Shown here: positions 46,947-56,690 of the stretch, piece by piece
How the letters are laid out: every line of letters starts with the position of its first letter
Numbering within the stretch: the first letter of the stretch is position 1
Assembly (NCBI RefSeq): GCF_028554725.1
Contig: NC_071672.1
Coordinates: 30,648,944-30,712,943 of the forward strand
Length of the DNA: 64,000 bases
Direction of reading: 5' to 3'
From: Zeugodacus cucurbitae
Taxonomy: Eukaryota; Arthropoda; Insecta; Diptera; Tephritidae
Notes under the pieces: generated by a model
What the model was told of the DNA's origin: nothing
The model's database searches: none
What the model saw: the letters and a program-made list of their open reading frames with translations, nothing else
Translations under genes and position numbers: made by a program

Positions 46947-49900
46947 GTGAGAACCGCTTCTGCGGTTGTGCGTAGGGCTTGGGACCCACCACATAAAAAA
47001 ATCTCCCCAATGAAAACAAACACAGAGCCTCGGATGAGACACCGCCCTTTTGGTGACGACCCCTGCAAACGTTTTAAGGATAAAGATTTAAGGGCATGCA
47101 CCTGGAATGTCCGGACCCTTAATTGGGAAGGTGCCTCTGCCCAGCTGGTTGATGTCCTCATACAACTAAAGGCTGACATCACCGCCGTCCAAGAAGTGCG
47201 CTGGACGGGACAAGGACGGAAGAAGGTGGGTCCTTGTGACATCTACTACAGCGGCCATATAAAGGAGCGCAAATTTGGTGTTGGATTTGTGGTGGGAGAG
47301 AGACTACGTCGCCGAGTCCTGGCATTCACCCCGGTGGATGAACGTCTTGCCACAATCCGCATCAAAGCGAGGTTCTTCAACATATCGCAGATTTGCGCCC
47401 ACGCCCCAACGGAAGAGAAGGACCATGTGACCAAAGACGCTTTCTATGAGCGCCTAGAATGCACCTATGAGCGCTGCCCCCGCCACGATGTCAAAATCGT
47501 GCTTGGCGATTTTAACGCCAGGGTGGGTAAAGAAGGTGTCTTTCGCACAACAGTCGGAAAATTCAGCCTCCATGACGAAACATCGCCAAACGGCCTGAGG
47601 CTGATCGACTTCGCTGGGGCCCGAAATATGGTTGTCTGTAGTACCAGATTCCAGCATAAAAAAATTCATCAAGCAACGTGGCTGTCCCCTGATCGAAACA
47701 CGCGCAATCAAATCGATCACGTTGTGATAGACGGAAGACATGTCTCCAGTGTTTTAGACGTGCGTACGCTCCGAAGACCAAACATTGACTCGGACCATTA
47801 TCTAGTAGCAGCAAAGATACGCACTCGCCTCTGTGCAGCAAAGAACGCCCGTCAACAAACACAAGGAAGGTTCGACGTCGAAAAGCTGCAATCACAACCG
47901 ACAGCCGAGCGATTTTCTGCTCGACTTGCACTCCTGCTCTCTGAGAGCACTCATCAGCATCTCGATATAAGGGAGCTGTGGAACGACATCTCAAACTCAT
48001 TGCATACCGCTGCAGCCGAAACAATTGGTCTCCGGCAACGCCAAAAAACCAGTTGGTACGATGAGAGTTCTCGTTCCGCAGTGGAGAGAAAACAGACTGC
48101 CTACCTCGCAACGTTGCGAAAGACCACAACACGTTTGGGGTGGACAGATATCGAGAACTGAAGAGGGAAGCGAGACGCATTTGCAGAAGTAAAAAGAAAG
48201 AGGCCGAAATGCGTGAGTATGAAAAGCTTGAAAAGCTGGCCGACATGGGTAATGCTCGAAAATTTTATGAAAGGATGAGGCGATTTACAGAAGGTTTCAA
48301 GACCGGAGCATTATCATGTAGGGACCGAGGAGGTAATCTGGTAATGGATGTCCAGAGCACACTGGGATTATGGAGGGAACACTTCTCCGACCTGCTCAAT
48401 GGCAGTGAAAGTACAACACCAGGAGATGGCAAACCCGATTCCCCAATCGATGACGATGGAATAGATGTTCCATTACAACAAAGCGCCGGGGGCCGATGGA
48501 TTACCGGCCGAGCTATTCAAATACGGCGGCGAAGAACTGATAAGGTGCATTCATCAGCTTCTTTGTAGAATATGGTCGGAAGAAAGCATGCCTGACGATT
48601 GGAATCTTAGTGTGCTCTGCCCAATCCATAAGAAGGGAGACCCCACAATCTGCGCCAACTACCGTGGTATAAGTCTCCTCAATATCGCATATAAGGTTTT
48701 GTCGAGCGTATTGTGTGAAAGACTAAAGCCCACCGTCAACGAACTGATTGGACCTTATCAGTGTGGCTTTAGACCTGGAAAACCTACAATGGACCAGATA
48801 TTCACCATGCGCCAAATCTTGGAAAAGACCCGAGAGAGAAGAATCGATACTCACCATCTTTTTATCGATTTTAAAGCTGCCTTCGATAGCACGAAAAGGA
48901 GCTGCCTTTATGCCGCGATGTCTGAATTTGGTATCCCTGCAAAACTAATACGGCTATGTAAGCTGACGTTGAGCAACACCAAAAGCTCCGTCAGGATCGG
49001 GAAGGACCTCACCGAGCCGTTCGATACCAAACGAGGCTTCAGACAGGGTGACTCACTATCGTGCGATTTCTTCAATCTATTGCTGGAAAAAATAATACGA
49101 GCTGCAGAACTAAATAGAGAGGGTACAATCTTCTACAAGAGTGTACAGCTCCTGGCGTATGCCGATGATATTGATATCATCGGAAGCAACAACCGCGCCG
49201 TTTGTTCTGCGTTTTCCAGACTAGATAAAGAAGCGAAGCGTATGGGTCTGGTGGTGAATGAGGACAAGACGAAATATCTCCTGTCATCAAACAAACAGTC
49301 AGCGCACTCGCGTCTTGGCTCCCACGTCACTGTTGACAGTCATAACTTTGAAGTTGTAGATAATTTCGTTTATCTGGGAACCAGCATTAACAACACCAAC
49401 AATGTCAGCCTTGAAATCCAACGCAGAATCACTCTTGCCAACAGGTTCTACTTTGGACTGAGTAGGCAATTGAAAAGTAAAGTCCTCTCTCGACGAACCA
49501 AAATCAAACTCTATAAGTCGCTCATTATTCCCGTCCTGATGTATGGCGCTGAAGCGTGGACGATGACAACATCCGATGAGACGACTCTTGGGGTTTTCGA
49601 GAGAAAGGTTTTGCGCAAGATTTATGGTCCTCTAAACATTGGCAACGGCGAATATCGCAGACGATGGAACGATGAGCTGTACGATTTATACGACGACATT
49701 GACATAGTTCAGCGAATAAAAAGACAACGGCTACGCTGGCTAGGTCATTTTGTACGGATGGAAGAAAACACTCCAGCTCTGAAAGTATTCGATGCAGTAC
49801 CCGCTGGAGGAAGCCGCGGAAGAGGACGACCTCCACTCCGGTGGAAAGACAAAGTGCAAAGTGACCTGGCTTCACTTGGTGTTTCCAGTTGGCGCCAAAA

Positions 49901-49955
49901 AGCAAAAAGGAGGAATGAGTGGCGCGCTCTGGTGGATTCGGCTATAATCGCTTAA
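46947..49955 (+). pseudogene. RTE endonuclease-reverse transcriptase, frameshifted
   Basis: Three overlapping frames make one broken polyprotein. 46947-48161 holds an AP-type endonuclease: CTWNVRTLNW, QEVRWTG, LGDFNARVGKE, NQIDHVVIDG and DSDHYLVAAK. 48140-48568 is the linker. 48465-49955 is the RT: NKAPGADGLPAELFKYGG, CANYRGISLLN, FIDFKAAFDS, GFRQGDSLS, LLAYADDIDIIG (catalytic YADD at 49158-49169) and the RLRWLGHFVRM tail. The first frame change is near 48150. The second, near 48475, joins DDDGIDVP directly to NKAPGADG, a deletion of roughly 15 codons found in other RTE proteins between these blocks. The catalytic residues themselves are intact. Confidence 0.9.
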
Positions 49956-49985
49956 AGCGGTTCCTACGCCAAATATATATATATA

Positions 49986-50335
49986 TAAACATTGGCAACG
50001 GCGAATACCGCAGACGATGGAACGATGAGCTGTACGATTTATACGACGACATTGACATAGTTCAGCGAATAAAAAGACAGCGGCTACGCTGGCTAGGTCA
50101 TGTTGTAGAGATGGAAGAAAACACCCCAGCTCTGAAAGTATTCGATGCAGTACCCGCTGGAGGAAGCCGCGGAAGAGGACGACCTCCACTCCGGTGGAAA
50201 GACCAAGTGCAAAGTGACCTGGCTTCACTTGGTGTTTCCAGTTGGCGCCAAAAAGCAAAAAGGAGGAATGAGCGGCGCGCTCTGGTGGATTCGGCTATAA
50301 TCGCTAAAAGCGGTTCCGACGCCAAAAATATATAT
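49986..50335 (+). repeat. tandem 350-bp copy of the RTE 3' end
   Basis: Corresponds to about 49632-49975, starting aacattggcaacggcg in both. The two differ at few positions (agacaacgg against agacagcgg, HFVRMEEN against HVVEMEEN). The junction lies in the AT-repeat tail of the first unit. A single pair of target duplications surrounds both units. Confidence 0.9.
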
Positions 50336-50348
50336 AACATGCTCTTTG

Positions 50349-50673
50349 AATAATCTTGAGAAAACCTGGTTACAATTTATACTATAGTAGACAGCCCAAA
50401 GCAGCATGTACACTCCGCGTCATCAGATTAACGACCTCGCCTTTCGTATACGCCTAATTTTTAATTATTATTATTTTATTATATTCACAATCTAGAATGG
50501 TATTTAGAGCACGATAATGCCCAAAGTTTATCTAAATATTATAGATAACGTCTGTGAGATGGTTGATGAGAAAGCTGTTAGTGCGTGGTAAGCAATATAC
50601 CAGCAAAACGGTACTCATCGACGACATAAGACTCATTTGGTCAACCATTATACTAGATTTTATTGAAAATAAC
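50349..50673. other. spacer between RTE and mariner, nothing recognised
   Basis: AT-rich. Short open frames continue from the flanking elements only by chance. Confidence 0.45.
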
Positions 50674-50782
50674 TAAAGGGTGATTTTTTAAGAGCTTGAT
50701 AACTTTTTTTAAAAAAAAAACGCATAAAATTTGCAAAATCTCATCGGTTCTTTATTTGAAACGTTAGATTGGTTCATGACAT

Positions 50783-51840
50783 TTACTTTTTGAAGATAAT
50801 TTCATTTAAATGTTGACCGCGGCTGCGTCTTAGGTGGTCCATTCGGAAAGTCCAATTTTGGGCAACTTTTTCGAGCATTTCGGCCGGAATAGCCCGAATT
50901 TCTTCGGAAATGTTGTCTTCCAAAGCTGGAATAGTTGCTGGCTTATTTCTGTAGACTTTAGACTTGACGTAGCCCCACAAAAAATAGTCTAAAGGCGTTA
51001 AATCGCATGATCTTGGTGGCCAACTTACGGGTCCATTTCTTGAGATGAATTGTTCTCCGAAGTTTTCCCTCAAAATGGCCATAGAATCGCGAGCTGTGTG
51101 GCATGTAGCGCCATCTTGTTGAAACCACATGTCAACCAAGTTCAGTTCTTCCATTTTTGGCAACAAAAAGTTTGTTAGCATCGAACGATAGCGATCGCCA
51201 TTCACCGTAACGTTGCGTCCAACAGCATCTTTGAAAAAATACGGTCCAATGATTCCACCAGCGTACAAACCACACCAAACAGTGCATTTTTCGGGATGCA
51301 TGGGCAGTTCTTGAACGGCTTCTGGTTGCTCTTCACCCCAAATGCGGCAATTTTGCTTATTTACGTAGCCATTCAACCAGAAATGAGCCTCATCGCTGAA
51401 CAAAATTTGTCGATAAAAAAGCGGATTTTCTGCCAACTTTTCTAGGGCCCATTCACTGAAAATTCGACGTTGTGGCAGATCGTTCGGCTTCAGTTCTTGC
51501 ACGAGCTGTATTTTATACGGTTTTACACCAAGATCTTTGCGTAAAATCTTCCATGTGGTCGAATAACACAAACCCAATTGCTGCGAACGGCGACGAATCG
51601 ACATTTCACGGTCTTCAGCCACACTCTCAGAAACAGACGCAATATTCTCTTCTGTACGCACTGTACGCATTCGTGTGGTTGGTTTAATGTCCAATAAAGT
51701 AAACTGAGTGCGAAACTTGGTCACAATCGCATTAATTGTTTGCTCACTTGGTCGATTATGTAGACCATAAATCGGACGTAAAGCGCGAAACACATTTCGA
51801 ACCGAACACTGATTTTGGTAATAAAATTCAATGATTTGCG
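50783..51840 (-). pseudogene. mariner transposase lacking its native start
   Basis: Residues 11-361 of the transposase are present without a stop and appear identical to the intact copy at 53257-54342. The first ten residues (MNRLTNEQRL) and the leader are replaced by duplicated internal sequence. An open frame continues upstream to an ATG at 51943, adding 35 unrelated residues. The frame could thus make a 386-residue protein with a foreign N-terminus. Whether the helix-turn-helix would still bind DNA is doubtful because its first helix is disrupted. Confidence 0.85.
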
Positions 51841-52082
51841 ATGTTAGCGATCGCCATTCACCGTAACGTTGCGTCCAACAGCATCTTTGAAAAAATACGG
51901 TCCAATGATTCCACCAGCGTACAAACCACACCAAACAGTGCATTTTTCGGGATGCATGGGCAGTTCTTGAACGGCTTCTGGTTGCTCTTCACCCCAAATG
52001 CGGCAATTTTGCTTATTTACGTAGCCATTCAACCAGAAATGAGCCTCATCGCTGAACAAAATTTGTCGATAAAAAAGCGGAT
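51841..52082 (-). repeat. duplicated internal mariner segment
   Basis: Second copy of the segment also present at about 51185-51428 in the same element, covering the first catalytic box (FSDEAHFWLNGYVNK). It ends at the deletion junction cggatttcacatttcgaac that is also seen at 1226-1244. Confidence 0.92.
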
Positions 52083-52277
52083 TTCACATTTCGAACCGAA
52101 CACTGATTTTGGTAATAAAATTCAATGATTTGCAAGCGTTGCTCGTTAGTAAGTCTATTCATGATGAAATGTCAAAGCATACTGAGCATCTTTCTCTTTG
52201 ACACCATGTCTGAAATCCCACGTGATCTGTCAAATACTAATGCATGAAAATCCTAACCTCAAAAAAATCACCCGTTA

Positions 52278-53141
52278 TATGGTGCTCTCCCTAATAAATA
52301 TTTATGAAGTTCTTGTCAATAAAGGTGGCACCACCCATTACTAATTTAAGTTAAAAATGTTAAGTTTGTCTTTTATTATGAAATTAACGGAAAAAATTAA
52401 GTTAACGTAGGGTGCGCTATTCTGTTGATCAAATTTTCAAAAATTTCAAACTATTATAAAGAATCGTATTGTGTACTTTCTCAGCATATTTTGGCATAAT
52501 ATTTCGCATCAACCAAGCATGCTTAACCTGTTGACGCTCAGTGTATGTACATGGACAACGAATAACTAATAATACTAAAAATGAGGTTTGGGATGAATTT
52601 TTATAAATTATACATAAACGAAAATCGTAAAAAAGACGTTTTTAAGGGGGTTATCCCAAGAACATTATTTCTTTTATCATAAATTGCGCTTCTAGCATGA
52701 TTTTTTAAAATTCGAAGTCGTTTTAAAGTTACAGCAGTTAGAAGGAGGCGTTGTTCGAAGCTCTGAGTTGGCAGCTGGAAACTTTGAAGGCGTTTTTCTC
52801 AAAACCGTGTATTTCAAACAATCAATTATCAATCAAAAATCCGAAAATTTCGATTGGATTTTTTTATAGCAAAAAAACAAAAAAAACACATACAATTCGA
52901 TTTTTTTTAATGTCTATGAAAGTCCATTTCTTGGTATATTCATTCGGTAATAGTCGATGACATGCATTTAAGTTTACAGTTCAAAACAACGCTATTTTAA
53001 TAAACTCAGCGCGCTAACGATTTACTGGTCGTAGAAAAGAAATTCTAAAAATTCACTAAAAAATTAATAAAAAACAGGCCGTCACATGAGCCTTAAGTTA
53101 TCGTAACAATTCAAGTATAAGCCCTCATAAATGAACATATG
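52278..53141. repeat. spacer between mariners, R2 repeat in part
   Basis: 52640-53090 carries R2 words (gggggttatccca, aattgcgcttctagcatga, gctctgagttggcagctgg, gaaggcgtttttctc) shared with 63500-64000. Both stretches end in a taacgatttactggtcgtag-type block (53017 and 63949). 52278-52640 shows nothing. Confidence 0.5.
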
Positions 53142-53143
53142 TA

Positions 53144-54442
53144 ACGGGTGATTTTTTTGAGGTTAGGATTTTCATGCATTAGTATTTGACAGATCACGTG
53201 GGATTTCAGACATGGTGTCAAAGAGAAAGATGCTCAGTATGCTTTGACATTTCATCATGAATAGACTTACTAACGAGCAACGCTTGCAAATCATTGAATT
53301 TTATTACCAAAATCAGTGTTCGGTTCGAAATGTGTTTCGCGCTTTACGTCCGATTTATGGTCTACATAATCGACCAAGTGAGCAAACAATTAATGCGATT
53401 GTGACCAAGTTTCGCACTCAGTTTACTTTATTGGACATTAAACCAACCACACGAATGCGTACAGTGCGTACAGAAGAGAATATTGCGTCTGTTTCTGAGA
53501 GTGTGGCTGAAGACCGTGAAATGTCGATTCGTCGCCGTTCGCAGCAATTGGGTTTGTGTTATTCGACCACATGGAAGATTTTACGCAAAGATCTTGGTGT
53601 AAAACCGTATAAAATACAGCTCGTGCAAGAACTGAAGCCGAACGATCTGCCACAACGTCGAATTTTCAGTGAATGGGCCCTAGAAAAGTTGGCAGAAAAT
53701 CCGCTTTTTTATCGACAAATTTTGTTCAGCGATGAGGCTCATTTCTGGTTGAATGGCTACGTAAATAAGCAAAATTGCCGCATTTGGGGTGAAGAGCAAC
53801 CAGAAGCCGTTCAAGAACTGCCCATGCATCCCGAAAAATGCACTGTTTGGTGTGGTTTGTACGCTGGTGGAATCATTGGACCGTATTTTTTCAAAGATGC
53901 TGTTGGACGCAACGTTACGGTGAATGGCGATCGCTATCGTTCGATGCTAACAAACTTTTTGTTGCCAAAAATGGAAGAACTGAACTTGGTTGACATGTGG
54001 TTTCAACAAGATGGCGCTACATGCCACACAGCTCGCGATTCTATGGCCATTTTGAGGGAAAACTTCGGAGAACAATTCATCTCAAGAAATGGACCCGTAA
54101 GTTGGCCACCAAGATCATGCGATTTAACGCCTTTAGACTATTTTTTGTGGGGCTACGTCAAGTCTAAAGTCTACAGAAATAAGCCAGCAACTATTCCAGC
54201 TTTGGAAGACAACATTTCCGAAGAAATTCGGGCTATTCCGGCCGAAATGCTCGAAAAAGTTGCCCAAAATTGGACTTTCCGAATGGACCACCTAAGACGC
54301 AGCCGCGGTCAACATTTAAATGAAATTATCTTCAAAAAGTAAATGTCATGAACCAATCTAACGTTTCAAATAAAGAACCGATGAGAAATTTTATGCGTTT
54401 TTTTTTTTTAAAAAGTTATCAAGCTCTTAAAAAATCACCCTT
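53144..54442 (+). mobile_element. intact mariner element (1299 bp)
   Basis: TA at 53142-53143 and 54443-54444. Ends are ACGGGTGATTTTTTTGAGG and, on the opposite strand, AAGGGTGATTTTTTAAGAG, a short terminal inverted repeat of about 14 bp with one mismatch. It contains a 113-bp leader, an uninterrupted 361-codon transposase gene and a 3' region with aataaag near 54370. A few bases (about 8) are missing near 54386 relative to the other two copies. It has everything visible that an autonomous element needs. Confidence 0.95.
53257..54342 (+). CDS. mariner-like transposase, full length (361 aa)
   Basis: The predicted cut-and-paste transposase acts in the nucleus on the element's own ends. Residues 1-60 form a helix-turn-helix of the DUF4817 type (EQRLQIIEFYYQNQCSVRNV). 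Residues 75-130 look like a second helix-turn-helix (RRRSQQLGLCYSTTWKILRK). The catalytic domain has D159 (FSDEAHF), D252 (FQQDGATCHTA) and D289 (PPRSCDLTPLDYF). There are 36 residues between the second and third aspartates, against 34 in classical mariners. ATG 53257 is chosen because it precedes the helix-turn-helix and the upstream leader has stops. No frameshift or stop is present. Two defective copies nearby share the sequence, implying recent activity. Confidence 0.93.
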   Translation: MNRLTNEQRLQIIEFYYQNQCSVRNVFRALRPIYGLHNRPSEQTINAIVTKFRTQFTLLDIKPTTRMRTVRTEENIASVSESVAEDREMSIRRRSQQLGLCYSTTWKILRKDLGVKPYKIQLVQELKPNDLPQRRIFSEWALEKLAENPLFYRQILFSDEAHFWLNGYVNKQNCRIWGEEQPEAVQELPMHPEKCTVWCGLYAGGIIGPYFFKDAVGRNVTVNGDRYRSMLTNFLLPKMEELNLVDMWFQQDGATCHTARDSMAILRENFGEQFISRNGPVSWPPRSCDLTPLDYFLWGYVKSKVYRNKPATIPALEDNISEEIRAIPAEMLEKVAQNWTFRMDHLRRSRGQHLNEIIFKK

Positions 54443-54563
54443 TATGTATAAAATCTGCAATATATTGCATACAGTAGATATAACCGGCATAACATATACT
54501 TAGGATACAATAGCTTTAAAAAGCCTGGCTTAGTGGTTAAGAGTTAACAGTAATTGTCATATA

Positions 54564-54713
54564 CAGCTGAACTTCCCTAACTCAAATCATCATGATCCAC
54601 AAAAAAAAAAATCGAGTTGAGTTGAGAGATTCTAAACGGGTTAGGGCAGGTAATTTGTATGAAATTTTACTTCTTTTGTCAACTCAAGCGTTCGAGTTAT
54701 GGAAGTTCAACTG
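54564..54713. mobile_element. pogo-like MITE family P1, copy 4 (150 bp)
   Basis: TA at 54562-54563 and 54714-54715. The ends CAGCTGAACTTCCCTAACTC and CAGTTGAACTTCCATAACTC (opposite strand) form the inverted repeat. The interior taatttgtatgaaattttac is typical of the family. Confidence 0.88.
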
Positions 54714-54715
54714 TA

Positions 54716-55160
54716 TATATATCTACTTTATATACTTATGAACAAGTATGTACATATGTAAATAATTTCCTGAGTTTGTGTGCATGTAACCTTCCAAGCA
54801 TTAACGACACACTTTCCAGTAACTTTGTTTTGTTAAAATTTAAAACTGTTTAAGCACTATAAATTATATTATAATGAAAATATTATATTATAGATTTTTT
54901 AAAAGGAGATATCTCATTAACACCGGTTGTTACTAATATGTGAAAGGTGTGATTTGCTTTAAGAATGTTAGTATTGTTGTTGTTGTTTGTCATTTGACTT
55001 TTCTAAATGAAACGAAATGAAATTATGTGTGAGTTTGTTGAATAAATACATGGAGGTGCTTGTATGATATGTAGATATATGTACATGTGTTTGTGTCAAT
55101 GTGAGTGCGTGTCTTTAACGTGGAAGAGTACTATACACAACGGAAGAGATGCCAACTCAC
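54716..55160. other. dati intron next to exon, nothing recognised
   Basis: AT-rich, with a TTG run near 54970. Ends at the GTGAGT donor (55160-55155) of the adjoining minus-strand exon. Confidence 0.45.
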
Positions 55161-55365
55161 ACGTTGCAGGGTCGACCAACATTCTTCTAAAGTACGTTCA
55201 CTGATGGCGGCTGCACTGTTCGAGCGGGATAACTGTAGCTTTTTGGGTGTAGTGGTGTTCAAAATATTTCCGATTGTTGATTGCAGTTGATGAGTGCATG
55301 TGATTTGTGTGGCACAGTTGTTCATCAGTTTCCAGCAGCGAGATATATGAAAAGCAAAAATGGCA
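55161..55365 (-). CDS. dati: dati-like gene, upstream exon (serine-rich)
   Basis: The GTGAGT donor begins at 55160, and the acceptor is taken at AG 55367-55366 after a tactaac branch-like word. No other AG occurs for about 100 nt downstream, which supports this choice. The 205-nt exon carries the last base of a codon plus 68 codons, ending KLQLSRSNSAAAISERTLEE and CWSTLQR. It ends in phase 0, matching the phase 0 start of the finger 1-2 exon 26.7 kb away. The ISERTLEECWSTLQR segment followed by LFMHKS is what I recall preceding the fingers in dati. The N-terminal half (AIFAFHISRCWKL) is less certain and could be intron if an internal acceptor is used. Confidence 0.65.
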
Positions 55366-55619
55366 CTGTTAGTATAGTTTGCATTGATTGGTAAATTGAT
55401 TGTTAAAAACGTGTTGCGCGTTCTACATATAAATAATATGAACTTCACACAACAAATAAATACGACAAATTAAACAGAACACAAACGAAAAGTTATATAA
55501 GAGGAACTAACAACAAAGACCGATTTCGTTACTATTTGGTTCAACGTTACTTCATGCTAAACGGGTTATACATATGTACGTTCATAACTTTCTTAATTGT
55601 TTCCTGTCACTGAAGTAGG
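55366..55619. other. sequence upstream of the first visible dati exon
   Basis: Intron by inference, since the exon has an acceptor rather than a start. Nothing else recognised. Confidence 0.4.
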
Positions 55620-55933
55620 AGGTTTTGAACTGGATTCATTGGGCCCCGAAGACGTAGACCTCCTGCTGGTCTAGAGGCGGTCGCAGGCTTTCTACCAAAC
55701 CATTTGCGCTTAGTAAGATTCAGTTCGCCGCAATGATAGGCGACCTTAGGCTGCGTGCATGTCGGAGCTGCGATAAGCGATAAGAGCGTCGATAAGAGCG
55801 AAGCGTAGAAAATTGATACATGTAATTTAATACAAGTGTGCATGTCGGAGCAGCGCGCGAACTCACTCTTTGCTGGCTATCATCGATAAGAGCGTAGAAA
55901 TTTTAGGTCAGTAATTTTTCGCTCTTATCGATG

Positions 55934-56066
55934 ATGGACACGGAAGACTTAATAAGTGCAGTATTTTTGAAACCAGCAATCTGTGATCAAAAAGATCCAA
56001 ACCACCACAACAGGTTCGTTTTGGATAAATTGTGGTTAGAAATATCCACACATTTTAATACAAAAA
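55934..56066 (+). pseudogene. MADF-domain protein, first exon only (Harbinger ORF)
   Basis: Begins MDTEDLISAVFLKPAICDQK and continues with DPNHHNRFVLDKLWLEISTH. It ends just before a GTAAGT donor at 56067. This is the start of a MADF/Myb-like domain (L-E/S-AV--P-LWD---P-Y-NR---D--W-EI), the accessory DNA-binding protein of PIF/Harbinger elements. The conserved LWD has become ICD. No downstream exon remains. Exon length 133 nt. Confidence 0.78.
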
Positions 56067-56399
56067 GTAAGTGCAGTAATATGTTTTCATGTGTTTTATT
56101 GTAAAATTGTTACTTTAATATGAATTTAAGCTTACAGTGCATTTGTGTTGTTTTTTCTATTGTTTTTTTTTCAATAGTAATTTGTTGATGCTTATGAGCA
56201 GCAGAACAACAAAAATGTACCGTTTCTTTTCGTTTGTCGCATACTCGTATGCTTATTAAAACGATTAAGTTTGTGTTATTGTGCCATTTATTTTAAAAAC
56301 TCATTAAATTGGATTATGACAAAAGTATAGTTTGAATACATTGCGAATATATTCAGCAGTTTGATTCTGTCGCCCTGCGACTGTTTGGTTTATTACTAT

Positions 56400-56690
56400 A
56401 TTTCTATATTACTATATTATTACTATATTTCGCCAGCCTTGCTGCAGTCGATCCGAAATTTGAGACAGAATGTAATCGAATGTATCGCTTGTCATTTTCA
56501 TGTATTCGAAAAACTTTTTTGGATCCTGTCTCAAGCTACAATAAAGATGATGAAATTCTCCCAAATTTGGCCTTTCTTGATTTATAGGATGCGCCGAAAA
56601 CGAGCGTTTTGTCCCCTCAGTATTATGCATATGATAATATGCAGCAGTAGATGTCAACAACAAAATATTTTCTTCTTCAGAATCACTAAT
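56400..56690 (-). pseudogene. HARBI1-like transposase, N-terminal fragment
   Basis: The minus strand reads AKKISDSEEENILLLTSTAA, then a basic spacer, FSAHPINQERPNLGEFHHLY, LRQDPKKFFEYMKMTSDTFD and YILSQISDRLQ. The HPINxxRxxxGEFHHLYxxLRxDPxKFFxYxxM pattern is the N-terminal domain of PIF/Harbinger transposases. The frame ends at about 56412, and the DDE nuclease domain that should follow is missing. Confidence 0.85.

Larger units (their letters stand above)
46772..50335 (+). mobile_element. RTE-type non-LTR retrotransposon with duplicated 3' end
   Basis: Target duplications TAACATGCTCTTTG lie at 46758-46771 and 50335-50348 (14 bp; the first T may belong to the TA tail), so the whole 3.56-kb unit entered in one event. 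It has a 5' leader, an endonuclease region, a reverse transcriptase, and a 3' end agcggttcctacgcc with a short AT-repeat tail (49968-49983). A second copy of the last 350 bp with its own TA tail follows. RTE assignment rests on the craniofacial-development-protein-2-like endonuclease/RT layout and the microsatellite tail. Frameshifts make the copy inactive. Confidence 0.92.
50676..52275 (-). mobile_element. chimeric mariner element (1600 bp)
   Basis: TA at 50674-50675 and 52276-52277, with both terminal repeats present. 50676-51839 matches the full-length element up to codon 11 of the transposase. From about 51843 the sequence restarts at an internal position (equivalent to 51187) and runs to the 5' end as the deletion derivative does, including the same 362-bp deletion junction near 52085. 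About 240 bp of catalytic-domain sequence is therefore present twice. The element is 300 bp longer than the intact copy and lies 866 bp from it, in opposite orientation. Confidence 0.93.

Noticed and set aside
47563..48246. 227-codon open frame antisense to the RTE
   Set aside because: Shadow of the endonuclease coding region, with no independent domain.
49525..50258. Antisense open frames repeated across the RTE 3' end
   Set aside because: The two similar frames arise because the 3' end is duplicated. They are shadows of the RT C-terminus.
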